Of a DNA stretch of 64,000 nucleotides, positions 46,544 to 55,445 are shown one piece after another. Within the stretch, counting starts at the first letter, position 1. Every line of letters begins with the position of its first letter. Made by a program: the position numbers and the translations under genes. A model generated the notes under the pieces. That model did no database searches. It had not been told where the DNA came from and saw only the letters and a program-made list of their open reading frames with translations. This stretch comes from Pontibacter kalidii (GTDB taxonomy: Bacteria > Bacteroidota > Bacteroidia > Cytophagales > Hymenobacteraceae), in the NCBI RefSeq assembly GCF_026278245.1, contig NZ_CP111079.1:4106501-4170500 (forward strand), given 5' to 3'.

Positions 46544-47302
46544 CTACACAAAATCGCTCAGCAGGGCCAGCACAAGCCCTAGCAGCGTGGCAACCAGTTT
46601 GTTTCGGTTAAAATGATGGTCGGGGCTTGTCTCGAAGAGGATGGTGGTGGAGATGTGCAGGAAGTTGCCGGCCACCAGCCCCGTCAGCGCCGTAAAGAGC
46701 AGCCCATCAGGGGCCGCCTCCGACAGCACCGTGTTGCTTACAATAATGCCCAGCGGTGAGCCCACCGCGAAGATTAGCAACCACAGAAAAGCTTTCCTGA
46801 AGTTCTCCAGCCGCGACATCAGCACCGACATCAGCGCAAAAGCGGCCGGTATGTGGTGCAGCGCAATGCCCAGCAGCACCACGTAGAAGTTATCAGACCC
46901 GTGTGCGTGGCCACCGCCGTGCCCATGCGCGTGCCCCTGCTCCACAAGTATACTCCCCTCCAGAAAAGAGTGCACAAACAAAGAGCCCAGCAGCAGGAAC
47001 GGCATGGAACCGACACGCCCCTGATGGTGATGGATATGCCCATGCTCCACGCCATGCGAAAACAGCTCCAGCACCAGCTGCAGGAAAAAGCCCGTCAGCA
47101 CCCAGTAACCCACACGGTAAGGGCTGGCATGGCTGTTCAGCAGCACATCGGGGAGCAGGTGGATGATGGTGATGGTGAACAGGTAAGACCCGCTAAAGGC
47201 CAAAGCCATTTTCAGCCACTTGGTTTTGTTAGGCGGGAAAACCTTCACCAAAAAGCCAGAGAGCACTACCGTAAAGAAAAGCGCAAGTATAGCTATGATC
47301 AT
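46544..47302 (-). CDS. ZIP family divalent metal transporter
   Basis: 252 residues with about eight transmembrane helices. A histidine-rich loop (HGVEHGHIHHHQ and GHAHGHGGGHAHGS, near residues 83-140) binds metal. The ZIP signature in the amphipathic helix is seen as GIALHHIPAAFALMS (H-x-P-x-A-F) and the next helix has GLVAGNFLHIS. It imports zinc, iron or manganese down a gradient. The methyltransferase gene ends 9 bases upstream on the same strand, so they are probably co-transcribed. Confidence 0.93.
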   Translation of the reverse strand: MIIAILALFFTVVLSGFLVKVFPPNKTKWLKMALAFSGSYLFTITIIHLLPDVLLNSHASPYRVGYWVLTGFFLQLVLELFSHGVEHGHIHHHQGRVGSMPFLLLGSLFVHSFLEGSILVEQGHAHGHGGGHAHGSDNFYVVLLGIALHHIPAAFALMSVLMSRLENFRKAFLWLLIFAVGSPLGIIVSNTVLSEAAPDGLLFTALTGLVAGNFLHISTTILFETSPDHHFNRNKLVATLLGLVLALLSDFV

Positions 47303-47311
47303 GCAGGGCCG

Positions 47312-48055
47312 TTATTTTTTTAGCACAAATATCATCCGGTCGCTGGAGGCCTGATGGTACGGGTTCAGCGCGTAATCGCCGAAGGTATCGACCAGGCGCA
47401 GTTGCGTCATGCCGAAGTACTCCAGGAAATCCTCCTCCCGTAGCGCCCGCACCCGCTCCACAAAGCTGTGCTCCTTACCATCGCTACGGAAGCGGATGCT
47501 TTTCACGATAAAGCCATTCTCTACGCCACGCGTTATCTTAAAGTTTATTCCCTGCACCTGCTTCTCCTCCTCGGCCACCAACTCGTCGATTACCTTATCG
47601 GTGTTCATGAAGTCGATCACCAGCTTGCCGCCATGCTTCAGGCTCTCGGCAGTGGCACGGAGGGCTACCACGTTCTCGGTCTCGTTGTCGAAGTACCCGA
47701 AGCTGGTGAACAGGTTCAGGATGAAGTCGAAATAGCCGGGCCTGTACACTTCGCGCATGTCGTGACGCTCAAAGTGCAGCTGCTCACCCTCGTATTTTTT
47801 GGCGTAGCTTATGCTTCGCTCCGAGAGATCAATGCCAGTTACATCATAGCCTTTCTGGCTTAGGTAGCGCGAGTAGCGGCCCTTTCCGCAGGCCAGGTCC
47901 AGTATCCTGTCGTTCGGCTTGGGGTGCAGGTGAGCCAGCAGCCTGTCCATAAAATGCTGCGCCTCCTGCATATCGCGGTGCTGGTAAAGGATGTGGTAGT
48001 ACGGCGAGTCGAACCAGGTACTAAACCACGATGCTGCGTCCTGTTGTGCTGCCAT
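47312..48055 (-). CDS. Class I SAM-dependent methyltransferase
   Basis: 247 residues. Motif I is RILDLACGKGRYSRYLSQKG (about residues 53-72), followed by VTGIDLSERSISYA (motif II acidic loop) and FDFILNLFTSFGYF (motif IV). The start MAAQQDAASWFSTWFDSPYY matches a Bacteroidota subfamily annotated as class I methyltransferase. Acceptor unknown. First in a likely operon with the ZIP transporter. Confidence 0.92.
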   Translation of the reverse strand: MAAQQDAASWFSTWFDSPYYHILYQHRDMQEAQHFMDRLLAHLHPKPNDRILDLACGKGRYSRYLSQKGYDVTGIDLSERSISYAKKYEGEQLHFERHDMREVYRPGYFDFILNLFTSFGYFDNETENVVALRATAESLKHGGKLVIDFMNTDKVIDELVAEEEKQVQGINFKITRGVENGFIVKSIRFRSDGKEHSFVERVRALREEDFLEYFGMTQLRLVDTFGDYALNPYHQASSDRMIFVLKK

Positions 48056-48145
48056 GGAAGGGGGCTAAAAGCAATAGTGTTGCAAATATAGAGGAAATAA
48101 TCTTAACCCCGGTAGAAGGGCAAGCTAAATCCCATGGGGATAAAA

Positions 48146-48186
48146 AAAGCCTGCCGCTGCTGTTACATCAGCAGCGGCAGGCTTTG
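48146..48186 (-). terminator. Strong terminator
   Basis: 17-bp perfect stem AAAGCCTGCCGCTGCTG (48146-48162) / 48169-48185, loop TTACAT, A-run before it (T-run on the minus strand). It ends the small lipoprotein gene at 48200. Confidence 0.92.
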
Positions 48187-48199
48187 CTCTGTGGCAGAA

Positions 48200-48505
48200 C
48201 TACTCTTTTGTAGCGCCCGCTTCAGTATTGGTCTTTACCGCTTCGATAACACTATCGCCCGGCTGAAGGGTGTTACCGCCAAGGTCACTGTCGGGCATTA
48301 CCTGTTCGTGATCTTCATTGCCCTGCACAGCGCCAGCTGTAGCCTCCATAGTGCCGGCATCAGACACATTGAAAGTCTTGCGCGTTCCCGGCTCTACAAA
48401 GTCTGTAGATACTTTCTCATTAGGCCTCAGATCTGATGGCGTACCGCAGGAAGCCATAAACAAACCGCATGCGGCGGCAAAGAGTGCTGTTACGTTCTTA
48501 TTCAT
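48200..48505 (-). CDS. Small lipoprotein of unknown function
   Basis: 101 residues. MNKNVTALFAAACGLFMASC is a lipoprotein signal peptide with lipobox MASC. The mature part is acidic, without recognised domain (GTPSDLRPNEKVSTDFVEPG). Strong terminator directly downstream. Unknown role. Confidence 0.75.
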   Translation of the reverse strand: MNKNVTALFAAACGLFMASCGTPSDLRPNEKVSTDFVEPGTRKTFNVSDAGTMEATAGAVQGNEDHEQVMPDSDLGGNTLQPGDSVIEAVKTNTEAGATKE

Positions 48506-48615
48506 TTTTGTACGTTTTTATACTTTCCCTTTAAAGGATTTGCCAGCAACGGGGCCAGCAAAGCCTTAATTGTTAAAATTTTACGATAAAAAACCCAAAC
48601 CGGGTTGTGGTACTG

Positions 48616-49203
48616 CTAAGCTATCAGGCTTTTGCGGCGCAGGTAGCTCTCCATCAGCTTCAGGTCGTTGGGGCTGTTAAAGATGCGGAACGGCATGAAG
48701 ATGAACACCGGCACCTGGAAGGTGCGGGCCAGCCAGCCTTTCCAACCGCCAGGCAGCTGCTCCTTTGTCGGGGGCTGCAGCCACAGCATGTAGCCCTGTT
48801 CTTTCTTCTGCGCGCGCCCGATCATGTCCCAGGTCAGGGCCATGCCCTCGCGCTCGTTACGCTTGAGCAGGATTTGCCGCTGGTCTACCTCATAGGTCAG
48901 TTTCTCGAACAGCGGGCTTCCCTGCTCCACCTGCGTTACGCTCATCACCTGCGCGGAGCGCAGCAGCACGAACAGCAGCGTTACGATAATGGCCCCGGCC
49001 ACCCACCACCATGAAAAGCTGAACACAGCCGGCAGCAGGAACAGCGCCAGCGGAATAAGCGCCTGCCACCAGCTTTTGCTCCACACCTGGCCCAGGGCCA
49101 TGCGGGTATAATCGTTCTTGTCTAGCTGGTACTTCTTGGTACGGATAGCGAGCGGGTTTGCCCCCTGCGCCATCCGGCGACCTCTTTGGTTTGGTTGCTG
49201 CAT
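48616..49203 (-). CDS. YcxB-like membrane protein
   Basis: 195 residues with two adjacent transmembrane helices (about 49-63 and 65-82: WWQALIPLALFLLPAVF, VAGAIIVTLLFVLL) in the first half and a soluble C-terminal half with TYEVDQRQILLKR, LTWDMIGRAQKKEQG and FIFMPFRIF. This order is that of YcxB-like domains. Function unknown. Alternative start is Met11. Confidence 0.7.
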   Translation of the reverse strand: MQQPNQRGRRMAQGANPLAIRTKKYQLDKNDYTRMALGQVWSKSWWQALIPLALFLLPAVFSFSWWWVAGAIIVTLLFVLLRSAQVMSVTQVEQGSPLFEKLTYEVDQRQILLKRNEREGMALTWDMIGRAQKKEQGYMLWLQPPTKEQLPGGWKGWLARTFQVPVFIFMPFRIFNSPNDLKLMESYLRRKSLIA

Positions 49204-49313
49204 AAATAGTATAAGTATAAAATCTCTGTCTTCTTCTTTCCCAGCCCCTCCGGCCAGGCCTGCAGAGCGAGTATCAAGTATAAAACCCCTCTGTTACAAA
49301 GGGCAACGCGTCT

Positions 49314-50171
49314 TTAAAAAGCCTTCAGGCTCAGGTCTATGCTTCTGTTGGAGTGCGTCAGCGCGCCTACCGAGATAAAGTCCACGCCGCACTCGGCCAC
49401 GGCACGAATGGTTTCCTCCGTAATACCGCCTGACGCCTCTACCTCATACCTGCCCCCGATCATGGCCACCGCCTCACGCATCATATCGGTGCTCATGTTG
49501 TCGAGCATGATGCGGTGGATGCCGCCTGTCTCCAGCGCCTCCTGTACTTCCTGCAGGTTGCGTGTCTCTACCTCTATCTTCAGGCGCCTGCCTTTCTCCT
49601 GCAGGTATCGCTGGGTGGCGGTGATCGCCTCGCGCACGCCGCCGGCATAATCCACGTGGTTATCCTTCAGCATCACCATGTCGTACAGTCCGAAGCGGTG
49701 GTTGTGGCCCCCGCCTATCACCACGGCCCATTTCTCCATGATCCGGAAGTTGGGCGTGGTTTTGCGGGTGTCCAGCAGCTTGGCGCCGGTCCCCTCTATG
49801 AGGCTCGCCATATGGTTGGTATACGTGGCAATGCCGCTCATGCGCTGCATGCAGTTTAGCACCAGGCGCTCGGCGGTGAGGATACTCTGGGCCTTGCCCT
49901 GCACGGTAAAGGCCACGTCACCCTGCTTCATCCGGTCGCCGTCGCGCATCAGCACATCCAACTGCAGGCCAGGGTCCACGGCGTTGAAGATATAGCCGGC
50001 CAGCTCTACGCCAGCCAGCACACCATCGCCCTTCACCAGCAGGCGCGCCCGGTTCTGCACATCGGCAGGAATGGCCGCCAGCGAGGAGTGGTCTCCATCG
50101 CCTACGTCCTCGGCCAGCGCCGCGGCGATAAACGCCTTTATACTTTCTTCGGTCAGGTATGTCGGTTTCAC
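49314..50171 (-). CDS. nadC: Nicotinate-nucleotide pyrophosphorylase (carboxylating)
   Basis: 285 residues, full length for NadC. AALAEDVGDGDHSS near the N-terminus, LNCMQRMSGIAT, LLDTRKTTPNFR (quinolinate and PRPP contacts), MLKDNHVDYAGG and VEVETRNLQEVQEA, and the C-terminal GVDFISVGALTHS. It makes nicotinate mononucleotide from quinolinate and PRPP in de novo NAD synthesis. The promoter probably lies between it and the DUF4783 gene, where a terminator sits. Confidence 0.98.
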   Translation of the reverse strand: MKPTYLTEESIKAFIAAALAEDVGDGDHSSLAAIPADVQNRARLLVKGDGVLAGVELAGYIFNAVDPGLQLDVLMRDGDRMKQGDVAFTVQGKAQSILTAERLVLNCMQRMSGIATYTNHMASLIEGTGAKLLDTRKTTPNFRIMEKWAVVIGGGHNHRFGLYDMVMLKDNHVDYAGGVREAITATQRYLQEKGRRLKIEVETRNLQEVQEALETGGIHRIMLDNMSTDMMREAVAMIGGRYEVEASGGITEETIRAVAECGVDFISVGALTHSNRSIDLSLKAF

Positions 50172-50185
50172 GGTGCAAAAATAAA

Positions 50186-50214
50186 AAAAGGCCCGGTATA
50201 AACCCGGGCCTTTG
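50186..50214 (-). terminator. Terminator after the DUF4783 gene
   Basis: Stem AAAGGCCCGG (50187-50196) / CCGGGCCTTT (50204-50213); on the minus strand followed by TTTTTTTATTTTTG. Confidence 0.88.
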
Positions 50215-50236
50215 TAAAAATCTCAGTAGTATTGTC

Positions 50237-50650
50237 TTAATCTTTTATAAAGTTCATCGAATGGATGAGGTATTTCCCTCCCGAGGACTTCATCCGGATC
50301 AGCACTGTATAGGAACCACCCTTGGAAGCATAGGTACCGATGGCGTACAACTGGCCCTTGTCGGAGGTGCCGTTGTGGTTCACGCTAAAGTCCACGGGGG
50401 CGTTCTTGGAAAAGAAGTTCTTCATCACGAACTCCGCCTGCGTGCTGCTGTAGCTGGTCGCCTCAGCCCCGTCCAGCGTAATCTCCACCATGCTGCCAAA
50501 ATTCCTGGAAAGGTCTTTGGCCGAACCGGCCCTCATCGCCTGCTTCACGTTGTTCATCGCATCGCCCTGCGCCACAGCCGGACCTGCCGTCAGTAAAACG
50601 GCCACTAGTAACATCGAGAAGGCAACTGCAAAGTGTTTAAAGTTTTTCAT
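50237..50650 (-). CDS. DUF4783 family secreted protein
   Basis: 137 residues from ATG 50650 (MKNFKHFAVAFSMLLVAVLL); a start ten codons upstream is not needed. Signal peptide ends near AVAQG. The mature part, small and cystatin-/NTF2-like (MNNVKQAMRAGSAKDLSRNF, MKNFFSKNAPVDFSV, IHSMNFIKD), matches DUF4783, found in Bacteroidota often beside nadC. Function unknown. Confidence 0.85.
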   Translation of the reverse strand: MKNFKHFAVAFSMLLVAVLLTAGPAVAQGDAMNNVKQAMRAGSAKDLSRNFGSMVEITLDGAEATSYSSTQAEFVMKNFFSKNAPVDFSVNHNGTSDKGQLYAIGTYASKGGSYTVLIRMKSSGGKYLIHSMNFIKD

Positions 50651-50862
50651 AAATGCTGTTTGTAATACTTGCTCTCTCATGAGCCAAAACTATGCCAAGT
50701 AATGGAGGAGATTCCGCGTCTCTAATATAACACGATTATACTGATAAAGAAAGCACCCACACCTGGCCGCACGTATACTTTTATAGCTGCCAGGCTGAGC
50801 ACTAGCCCCCTGCGCGCCGCAGCGGCGGCCCAATTAGCGCCTGCAGCTTCAAAGATTATAGT

Positions 50863-50870
50863 TATATTTG
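50863..50870 (+). promoter_or_regulatory. -7 box of gpmI
   Basis: TATATTTG matches TAnnTTTG and ends only 4 bases before the gpmI ATG, implying a leaderless or nearly leaderless mRNA. No -33 TTG at the ideal distance. Confidence 0.5.
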
Positions 50871-50874
50871 CGGC

Positions 50875-52401
50875 ATGGATAAGAAGGTACTCTTAGTGAT
50901 TTTAGACGGGTGGGGCATTGCCACCGACCTGGCGGCTTCGGCCATTCATAAAGCCAACACTCCTTTCATCGATGCGATCTTCGAGAAATACCCCACCACC
51001 ACGCTGCAGGCCTCGGGCGAGGCCGTTGGCCTGCCGGAGGGGCAGATGGGCAATTCGGAGGTAGGACACATGAACATAGGCGCAGGCCGCGTGGTGTACC
51101 AGGACCTGGTGCGCATCAATAAAGCCATTGCCGAGCGGAAGCTGGCGGCCATGCCGGCACTGGCCAACGCTTTCTCCTATGCCAAAGAAAACAAGCGGCC
51201 TGTCCACCTCATCGGGCTTGTGTCTGATGGCGGCGTGCACTCGCACATAGACCACCTGAAGGCCCTCTGCACGGTGGCTTACGACCAGGAATTGCACGAT
51301 GTATACATCCATGCCTTTACCGACGGCCGCGACACCGACCCGAAGGGCGGTGTAAAGTATATCAACGAGCTGGAGGAGCACCTGGAGAACACCACCGGCA
51401 CCATCGCTTCCATTGTGGGCCGCTATTACGCCATGGACCGCGACAACCGCTGGGAGCGCGTAAAGCTGGCCTACGACCTGATGGTGAAAGGAGAGGGCGA
51501 GCCATCGCAGAACCTGATTAAGTCCATGCTCGACTCCTATAATGCCGGCGTAACGGATGAGTTCATCAAGCCGATCGTGAAGGTGAACGACCGCCAGGAA
51601 CCCATCGCCACCATTAAGAACGGTGACGTGGTAATCTGCTTCAACTTCCGCACCGACCGCGGCCGCGAGATTACCCAGGCCCTGACGCAGCGAGACTTCC
51701 CCGAGCAGGACATGCACAAACTGGACCTGCGCTACGTGATGATGACCAACTACGACGACAGCTTCCTGAACACCGAGGCCATCTTCGAGAAGGACAATCT
51801 GAACAACACGCTGGGAGAGGTGCTGGCCAAGGCCGGCAAAAAGCAAATCCGCATTGCGGAAACAGAGAAGTACCCGCACGTAACGTTCTTCTTCTCGGGA
51901 GGGCGCGAGACACAGTTTGAGGGCGAAAGCCGCCTGATGTGCCCCTCGCCCAAGGTAGCTACCTATGACCTGATGCCCGAGATGAGCGCCTATGATATAC
52001 GCGACGCCATTGTGCCGGAACTGGAGAAGAAAAGCGCCGACTTTATCTGCCTGAATTTCGCTAACCCGGACATGGTAGGCCACACCGGTGTGTTTGAGGC
52101 CGCCGTAAAAGCCTGCGAGGTAGTGGACGAGTGCGCCGCCAAGGTTATCACCACGGCCCTGGAAAATGGCTACGACACCATCGTGATCGCCGACCACGGC
52201 AACGCGGATATGATGATTAACCCGGACGGTACGCCCAATACGGCCCACACCACCAACCTGGTGCCGTGCGTGCTGGTGAGCGATGATTTTAAAGGCATGC
52301 TGCACCCGGGCAAGCTGGGTGATATCGCCCCCACTATTCTGGAGCTAATGCACCTGCAGCAGCCGGAGGAAATGACCGGCGAATCTTTGATAAACCACTA
52401 A
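50875..52401 (+). CDS. gpmI: 2,3-bisphosphoglycerate-independent phosphoglycerate mutase
   Basis: 508 residues, typical for GpmI. N-terminal LVILDGWGIA carries a metal Asp, Ser61 in MGNSEVGHMNIGAG is the phosphoserine nucleophile, HAFTDGRDTDPKGG and ADHGNADMM supply further metal ligands. It interconverts 3- and 2-phosphoglycerate with Mn2+. It is probably co-transcribed with the lipoprotein gene 10 bases downstream. A 467-codon antisense frame inside it is an artefact. Confidence 0.99.
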   Translation: MDKKVLLVILDGWGIATDLAASAIHKANTPFIDAIFEKYPTTTLQASGEAVGLPEGQMGNSEVGHMNIGAGRVVYQDLVRINKAIAERKLAAMPALANAFSYAKENKRPVHLIGLVSDGGVHSHIDHLKALCTVAYDQELHDVYIHAFTDGRDTDPKGGVKYINELEEHLENTTGTIASIVGRYYAMDRDNRWERVKLAYDLMVKGEGEPSQNLIKSMLDSYNAGVTDEFIKPIVKVNDRQEPIATIKNGDVVICFNFRTDRGREITQALTQRDFPEQDMHKLDLRYVMMTNYDDSFLNTEAIFEKDNLNNTLGEVLAKAGKKQIRIAETEKYPHVTFFFSGGRETQFEGESRLMCPSPKVATYDLMPEMSAYDIRDAIVPELEKKSADFICLNFANPDMVGHTGVFEAAVKACEVVDECAAKVITTALENGYDTIVIADHGNADMMINPDGTPNTAHTTNLVPCVLVSDDFKGMLHPGKLGDIAPTILELMHLQQPEEMTGESLINH

Positions 52402-52411
52402 CCCTACCGCT

Positions 52412-52990
52412 GTGGCCAAGTATAAACCTCTCTTGTGGATGGGCCTTTTACTGGCCACTGTTGCCTGTGAACGGCCTGCCCCGCCTGCTACTGACGAGGC
52501 TGGGCAGGCCGCTTTTAACCTGACGACCTACCTGCACGAGCAGCGGCAGAAGCTGGAGGCGAAACAGCCCATGGTGCTGAAATCCGTGGCTGCGCAGGGC
52601 CGGGAGCCGGAGGTGGTGGAGACGCCAGAGATTGACTGGGAGGATGAGCTGGCCATTTTTGAGCAGGCTGACCTGAGCCGCCCCTCGCTGCAGGAGTTTT
52701 ATACCCGGCGGGAGCAGGTGCTGGAGGATGGCGCTGTGGCCATAGAGTTCATAAAGCTAGAGGATGCCGCCACCCTGGTGCACTACCTGCGCCTGGTTAT
52801 GACGCCCGACGGAAAGCTAAAACAACTTAGCGCGCGCCTGCAGGACAAGAACATCATCTTTTTCTCGAACCGTGCCATAGAGCTCAGCACCGATCCCAGA
52901 ACCGGCGACATCTCCAGCTACCAGGTAGAGGGCGTGCAGAAAATGATCTTCGGGGATACGCTGCGCTACGAGGTAAAGGCGAACCTCTAG
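52412..52990 (+). CDS. Lipoprotein of unknown function downstream of gpmI
   Basis: 192 residues, start GTG at 52412 (reads MAKYKPLLWMGLLLATVAC). Lipobox ATVAC. Mature protein has no recognised family; DLSRPSLQEFYTRREQV and MIFGDTLRYEVKANL suggest a beta-rich small domain. The GTG lies in GTGGCCAAGTATAAA, overlapping the heptamer. Confidence 0.75.
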   Translation: MAKYKPLLWMGLLLATVACERPAPPATDEAGQAAFNLTTYLHEQRQKLEAKQPMVLKSVAAQGREPEVVETPEIDWEDELAIFEQADLSRPSLQEFYTRREQVLEDGAVAIEFIKLEDAATLVHYLRLVMTPDGKLKQLSARLQDKNIIFFSNRAIELSTDPRTGDISSYQVEGVQKMIFGDTLRYEVKANL

Positions 52991-53086
52991 CGGGTGCTCA
53001 TAAAAGCTTTTCCCTTTCCTGAATTTCCTTATCTTGCATAGCTACAGGCACATGGGATGCCCGTAAACCTGCTAACCCTTTACCTC

Positions 53087-54589
53087 ATGCGTACGCTTGC
53101 CCTTTCGGCTGTTCTTTGCCTTGGCCTGGCCTTTCCCGGCCTGGCCCAGCAGCTAATGGGCAACCGCAGCTGCGCCACCAACACATACGTGGAGGCCATG
53201 CAGGCACAGCATCCGTCGCTGGGGCAGGAGCAGCAGCGGGTGCAGCAGGCCGTGCAGCAGAAACTACAGCAGCAGCGGCAGTGGCAAAACCTGCGCGTCG
53301 CCACCACCATCACCATCCCGGTGGTGTTTCACGTGCTTTACAGCGATGAGGCCGAGAACATTTCGGACGAGCAGATTCTCTCGCAGCTGGAGGTGCTGAA
53401 CGCTGACTTCAGGAGGCGCAACGCGGATGCCGGGAACACCCCCGCCCACTTTGCGCCCTACGCCGCCGACACCCGCATCGAGTTTTGCCTGGCCATCATT
53501 GACCCCAACGGCGACCCAACCACCGGCATCACCCGCACCCAAACCTACCGCACCGAGTTCGATTATGCCTATGACTACATCAAGAAAGCGGAGAATGGCG
53601 GCACGAACGCCTGGGACACCAACCGCTACCTGAATATCTGGGTAGGGAACGTAAAAGACAAAGTATTGGGCTATGCCTCCATGCCTGGCACCACTTTGCC
53701 CCGCCTGGATGGGGTGGTGCTGCATTATACAGCCGTGGGTGCCGCACCTGCCAACAAGTTCGGCTCGGAGTATAACCTGGGCCGTACCGCCACCCATGAG
53801 GTGGGCCATTGGCTCGGGCTGAGCCACATCTGGGGAGACGACGATGCCAGTTGCTCCGACTCCGACGGCATCAGCGACACTCCTAACCAGAAGTACTACA
53901 CCACTGACTGCGAAGGCGGTATTCGGATATCCTGCGACAACGGCCCCTATGGTGACATGTACCAGAACTACATGGATTATAGCTTTGATGCCTGCATGAA
54001 TCTGTTCACCCACGGCCAGGCCGCTTACATGAACGCCGTCATCAGCACCAGCCGCAGCGGCCTGCTGTCCTCACTGGCCTGCTCCGCCTCCATCCGCTCC
54101 GATTTCGGGATGGTCCGGGAGGCCGACAGCCTGGTGGTGGCCGGGGAAAGCATACAGTTTGCCGCGGCATCGGAAGGCGTTCGGGCAACAGAATGGCTTT
54201 GGGAGTTTGAGGGGGGCGTGCCGACCACCTCCACGCAGGAAAATCCGGTGGTTACTTACCCTCGCCCCGGGAAGTATAGCGTGAAGCTGACGGTGCGCAA
54301 CGGCAGCACCAGCGATACGGAAGTGAAGGAGGGTTTCGTGCACGTAACCGTAAGCGACCTGACGGTATTCCCGAACCCAACTTCTGATTATCTATATATA
54401 GAGCAGCCCGCGCGCATACGTGTGCGGCACGTGGAGCTTATCAACAGCTTGGGCAAGACCGTGCTCACCGCCGAGACCCGCCACCGCACTCTGCAACTGG
54501 ATGTGCAGCACCTGCCATCCGGCGTATACTTCCTTCGCCTTACCAGCACCAACGGCACCGAGATCAGGCGGATCAGCATCGTAAGGTAG
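53087..54589 (+). CDS. M43 (pappalysin-like) metalloprotease with PKD and T9SS type A sorting domain
   Basis: 500 residues from ATG 53087 (MRTLALSAVLCLGLAFPGLAQ, signal peptide); an ATG ten codons earlier is less fitting. The zinc motif is HEVGHWLGLSHIWG starting at about residue 237, with the Met-turn in YQNYMDYSFDACM, both typical of M43B cytophagalysins. A PKD domain follows (about 345-430, EWLWEFEGGVPTTST, GKYSVKLTV), and the last 75 residues are a type A sorting domain (LTVFPNPTSDYLYIEQ ... GVYFLRLTS). Secreted via the T9SS; substrate unknown, with gelatinase-like activity possible. Confidence 0.94.
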   Translation: MRTLALSAVLCLGLAFPGLAQQLMGNRSCATNTYVEAMQAQHPSLGQEQQRVQQAVQQKLQQQRQWQNLRVATTITIPVVFHVLYSDEAENISDEQILSQLEVLNADFRRRNADAGNTPAHFAPYAADTRIEFCLAIIDPNGDPTTGITRTQTYRTEFDYAYDYIKKAENGGTNAWDTNRYLNIWVGNVKDKVLGYASMPGTTLPRLDGVVLHYTAVGAAPANKFGSEYNLGRTATHEVGHWLGLSHIWGDDDASCSDSDGISDTPNQKYYTTDCEGGIRISCDNGPYGDMYQNYMDYSFDACMNLFTHGQAAYMNAVISTSRSGLLSSLACSASIRSDFGMVREADSLVVAGESIQFAAASEGVRATEWLWEFEGGVPTTSTQENPVVTYPRPGKYSVKLTVRNGSTSDTEVKEGFVHVTVSDLTVFPNPTSDYLYIEQPARIRVRHVELINSLGKTVLTAETRHRTLQLDVQHLPSGVYFLRLTSTNGTEIRRISIVR

Positions 54590-54591
54590 GA

Positions 54592-55445
54592 GTTAGTTAT
54601 TAGCTGTTCGTTATTGGTTATTAGATGTCAGGTAAAGAGATTTAAAGTATGGCTCTACATCTCGCTCGCTTTCCTAATACCTAATACCCCTTTCATGGTG
54701 CAAGTCTTCAGACTTGTATCCTACAATGGCGTCGGGTTTGCAACCCGACTGGCTCGGAGAGCCATACTTATACTTGGGCTATACTTTCCTAGCTTCCGCT
54801 TCCCGCAACTTGACACAAGCTATTCTTGTTAGCTGCTGCTGATCCACGACTATACAACCAACTTGTTTCATAGTACACTTTCTGCTCTCCAGCCCGAGAG
54901 GGCTCGTCCTCGGGCATCGCGCTGTCTATTGAAGCTGCTCCTCGCTGCCGCTCCGGGCTGCTGAGCAAGCTCAGCACTGCATCAATAGAAGGCGCTCAAC
55001 CCAAGGACTGGGAACAGAATCGATAGCCACAGCTGACAGAGCTTGAACCGAGCTTCCTCCCCTGTTTTTAGGGGAGGGATGGGGTAGTCCCCTTCGAAAG
55101 GGGCAGGGGGATGACAATCGCCTGCTGATAATTCCCCTCCTCGGAGGGGCCAGGGGTGGGTTTATACTTGTAGGAACAGGCACGACCTGTCCGCAACTTC
55201 AGCGATGTCACTAGTATAAGTATGAGAAGTATAAGTGGTTTTATACTTTGTCATTTGGCAAATAATCTTTCGTCCAAAACCCCTGATAGCCTTCCCGGGT
55301 AGGGGTTTGGTAATCGCAGCTTGGTTTTTTAGTTGTTATTTACTGGTTGTTTGGGGAATACCTCAAAGTATAAAAGGCGCATCCCAGTGCACCATTATAC
55401 TTGTTCAACAGTCTAATAACCGATAACTAACAACCAATAACTAAT
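54592..55445. repeat. 850-base island bounded by 34-nt inverted repeats
   Basis: The left arm (54592-54625) and the reverse complement of the right arm (55412-55445) agree at 29 of 34 positions. Both are AT-rich (TTAGTTATT..TTGTT..GTTAT.GGTTATTAGA). No gene lies between. Inside are CAAGTCTTCAGACTTG (54701-54716), GTCGGGTTTGCAACCCGAC (54731-54749), CCCGAG/CTCGGG and CTGAGCAAGCTCAG hairpins near 54890-54980, GGAGGGG palindromes (55052-55161) and eight heptamers. A third copy of the arm is at 57406-57435. Confidence 0.7.
55052..55192. repeat. GGAGGGG-family and GGACAGG-family palindromes
   Basis: TCCCCTGTTTTTAGGGGA, CCCCTTTCGAAAGGGG-like pairing, then CCCCTCCTCGGAGGGG with AGGGGTGGG, and GGAACAGGCACGACCTGTCC at 55173-55192. 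These are mixed families in one array. Confidence 0.8.

Noticed and set aside
50902-52305. 467-codon open frame antisense to gpmI
   Set aside because: It lies entirely on the other strand of a strongly conserved gene; its translation has no domain and reflects codon structure of the GC-rich gene.
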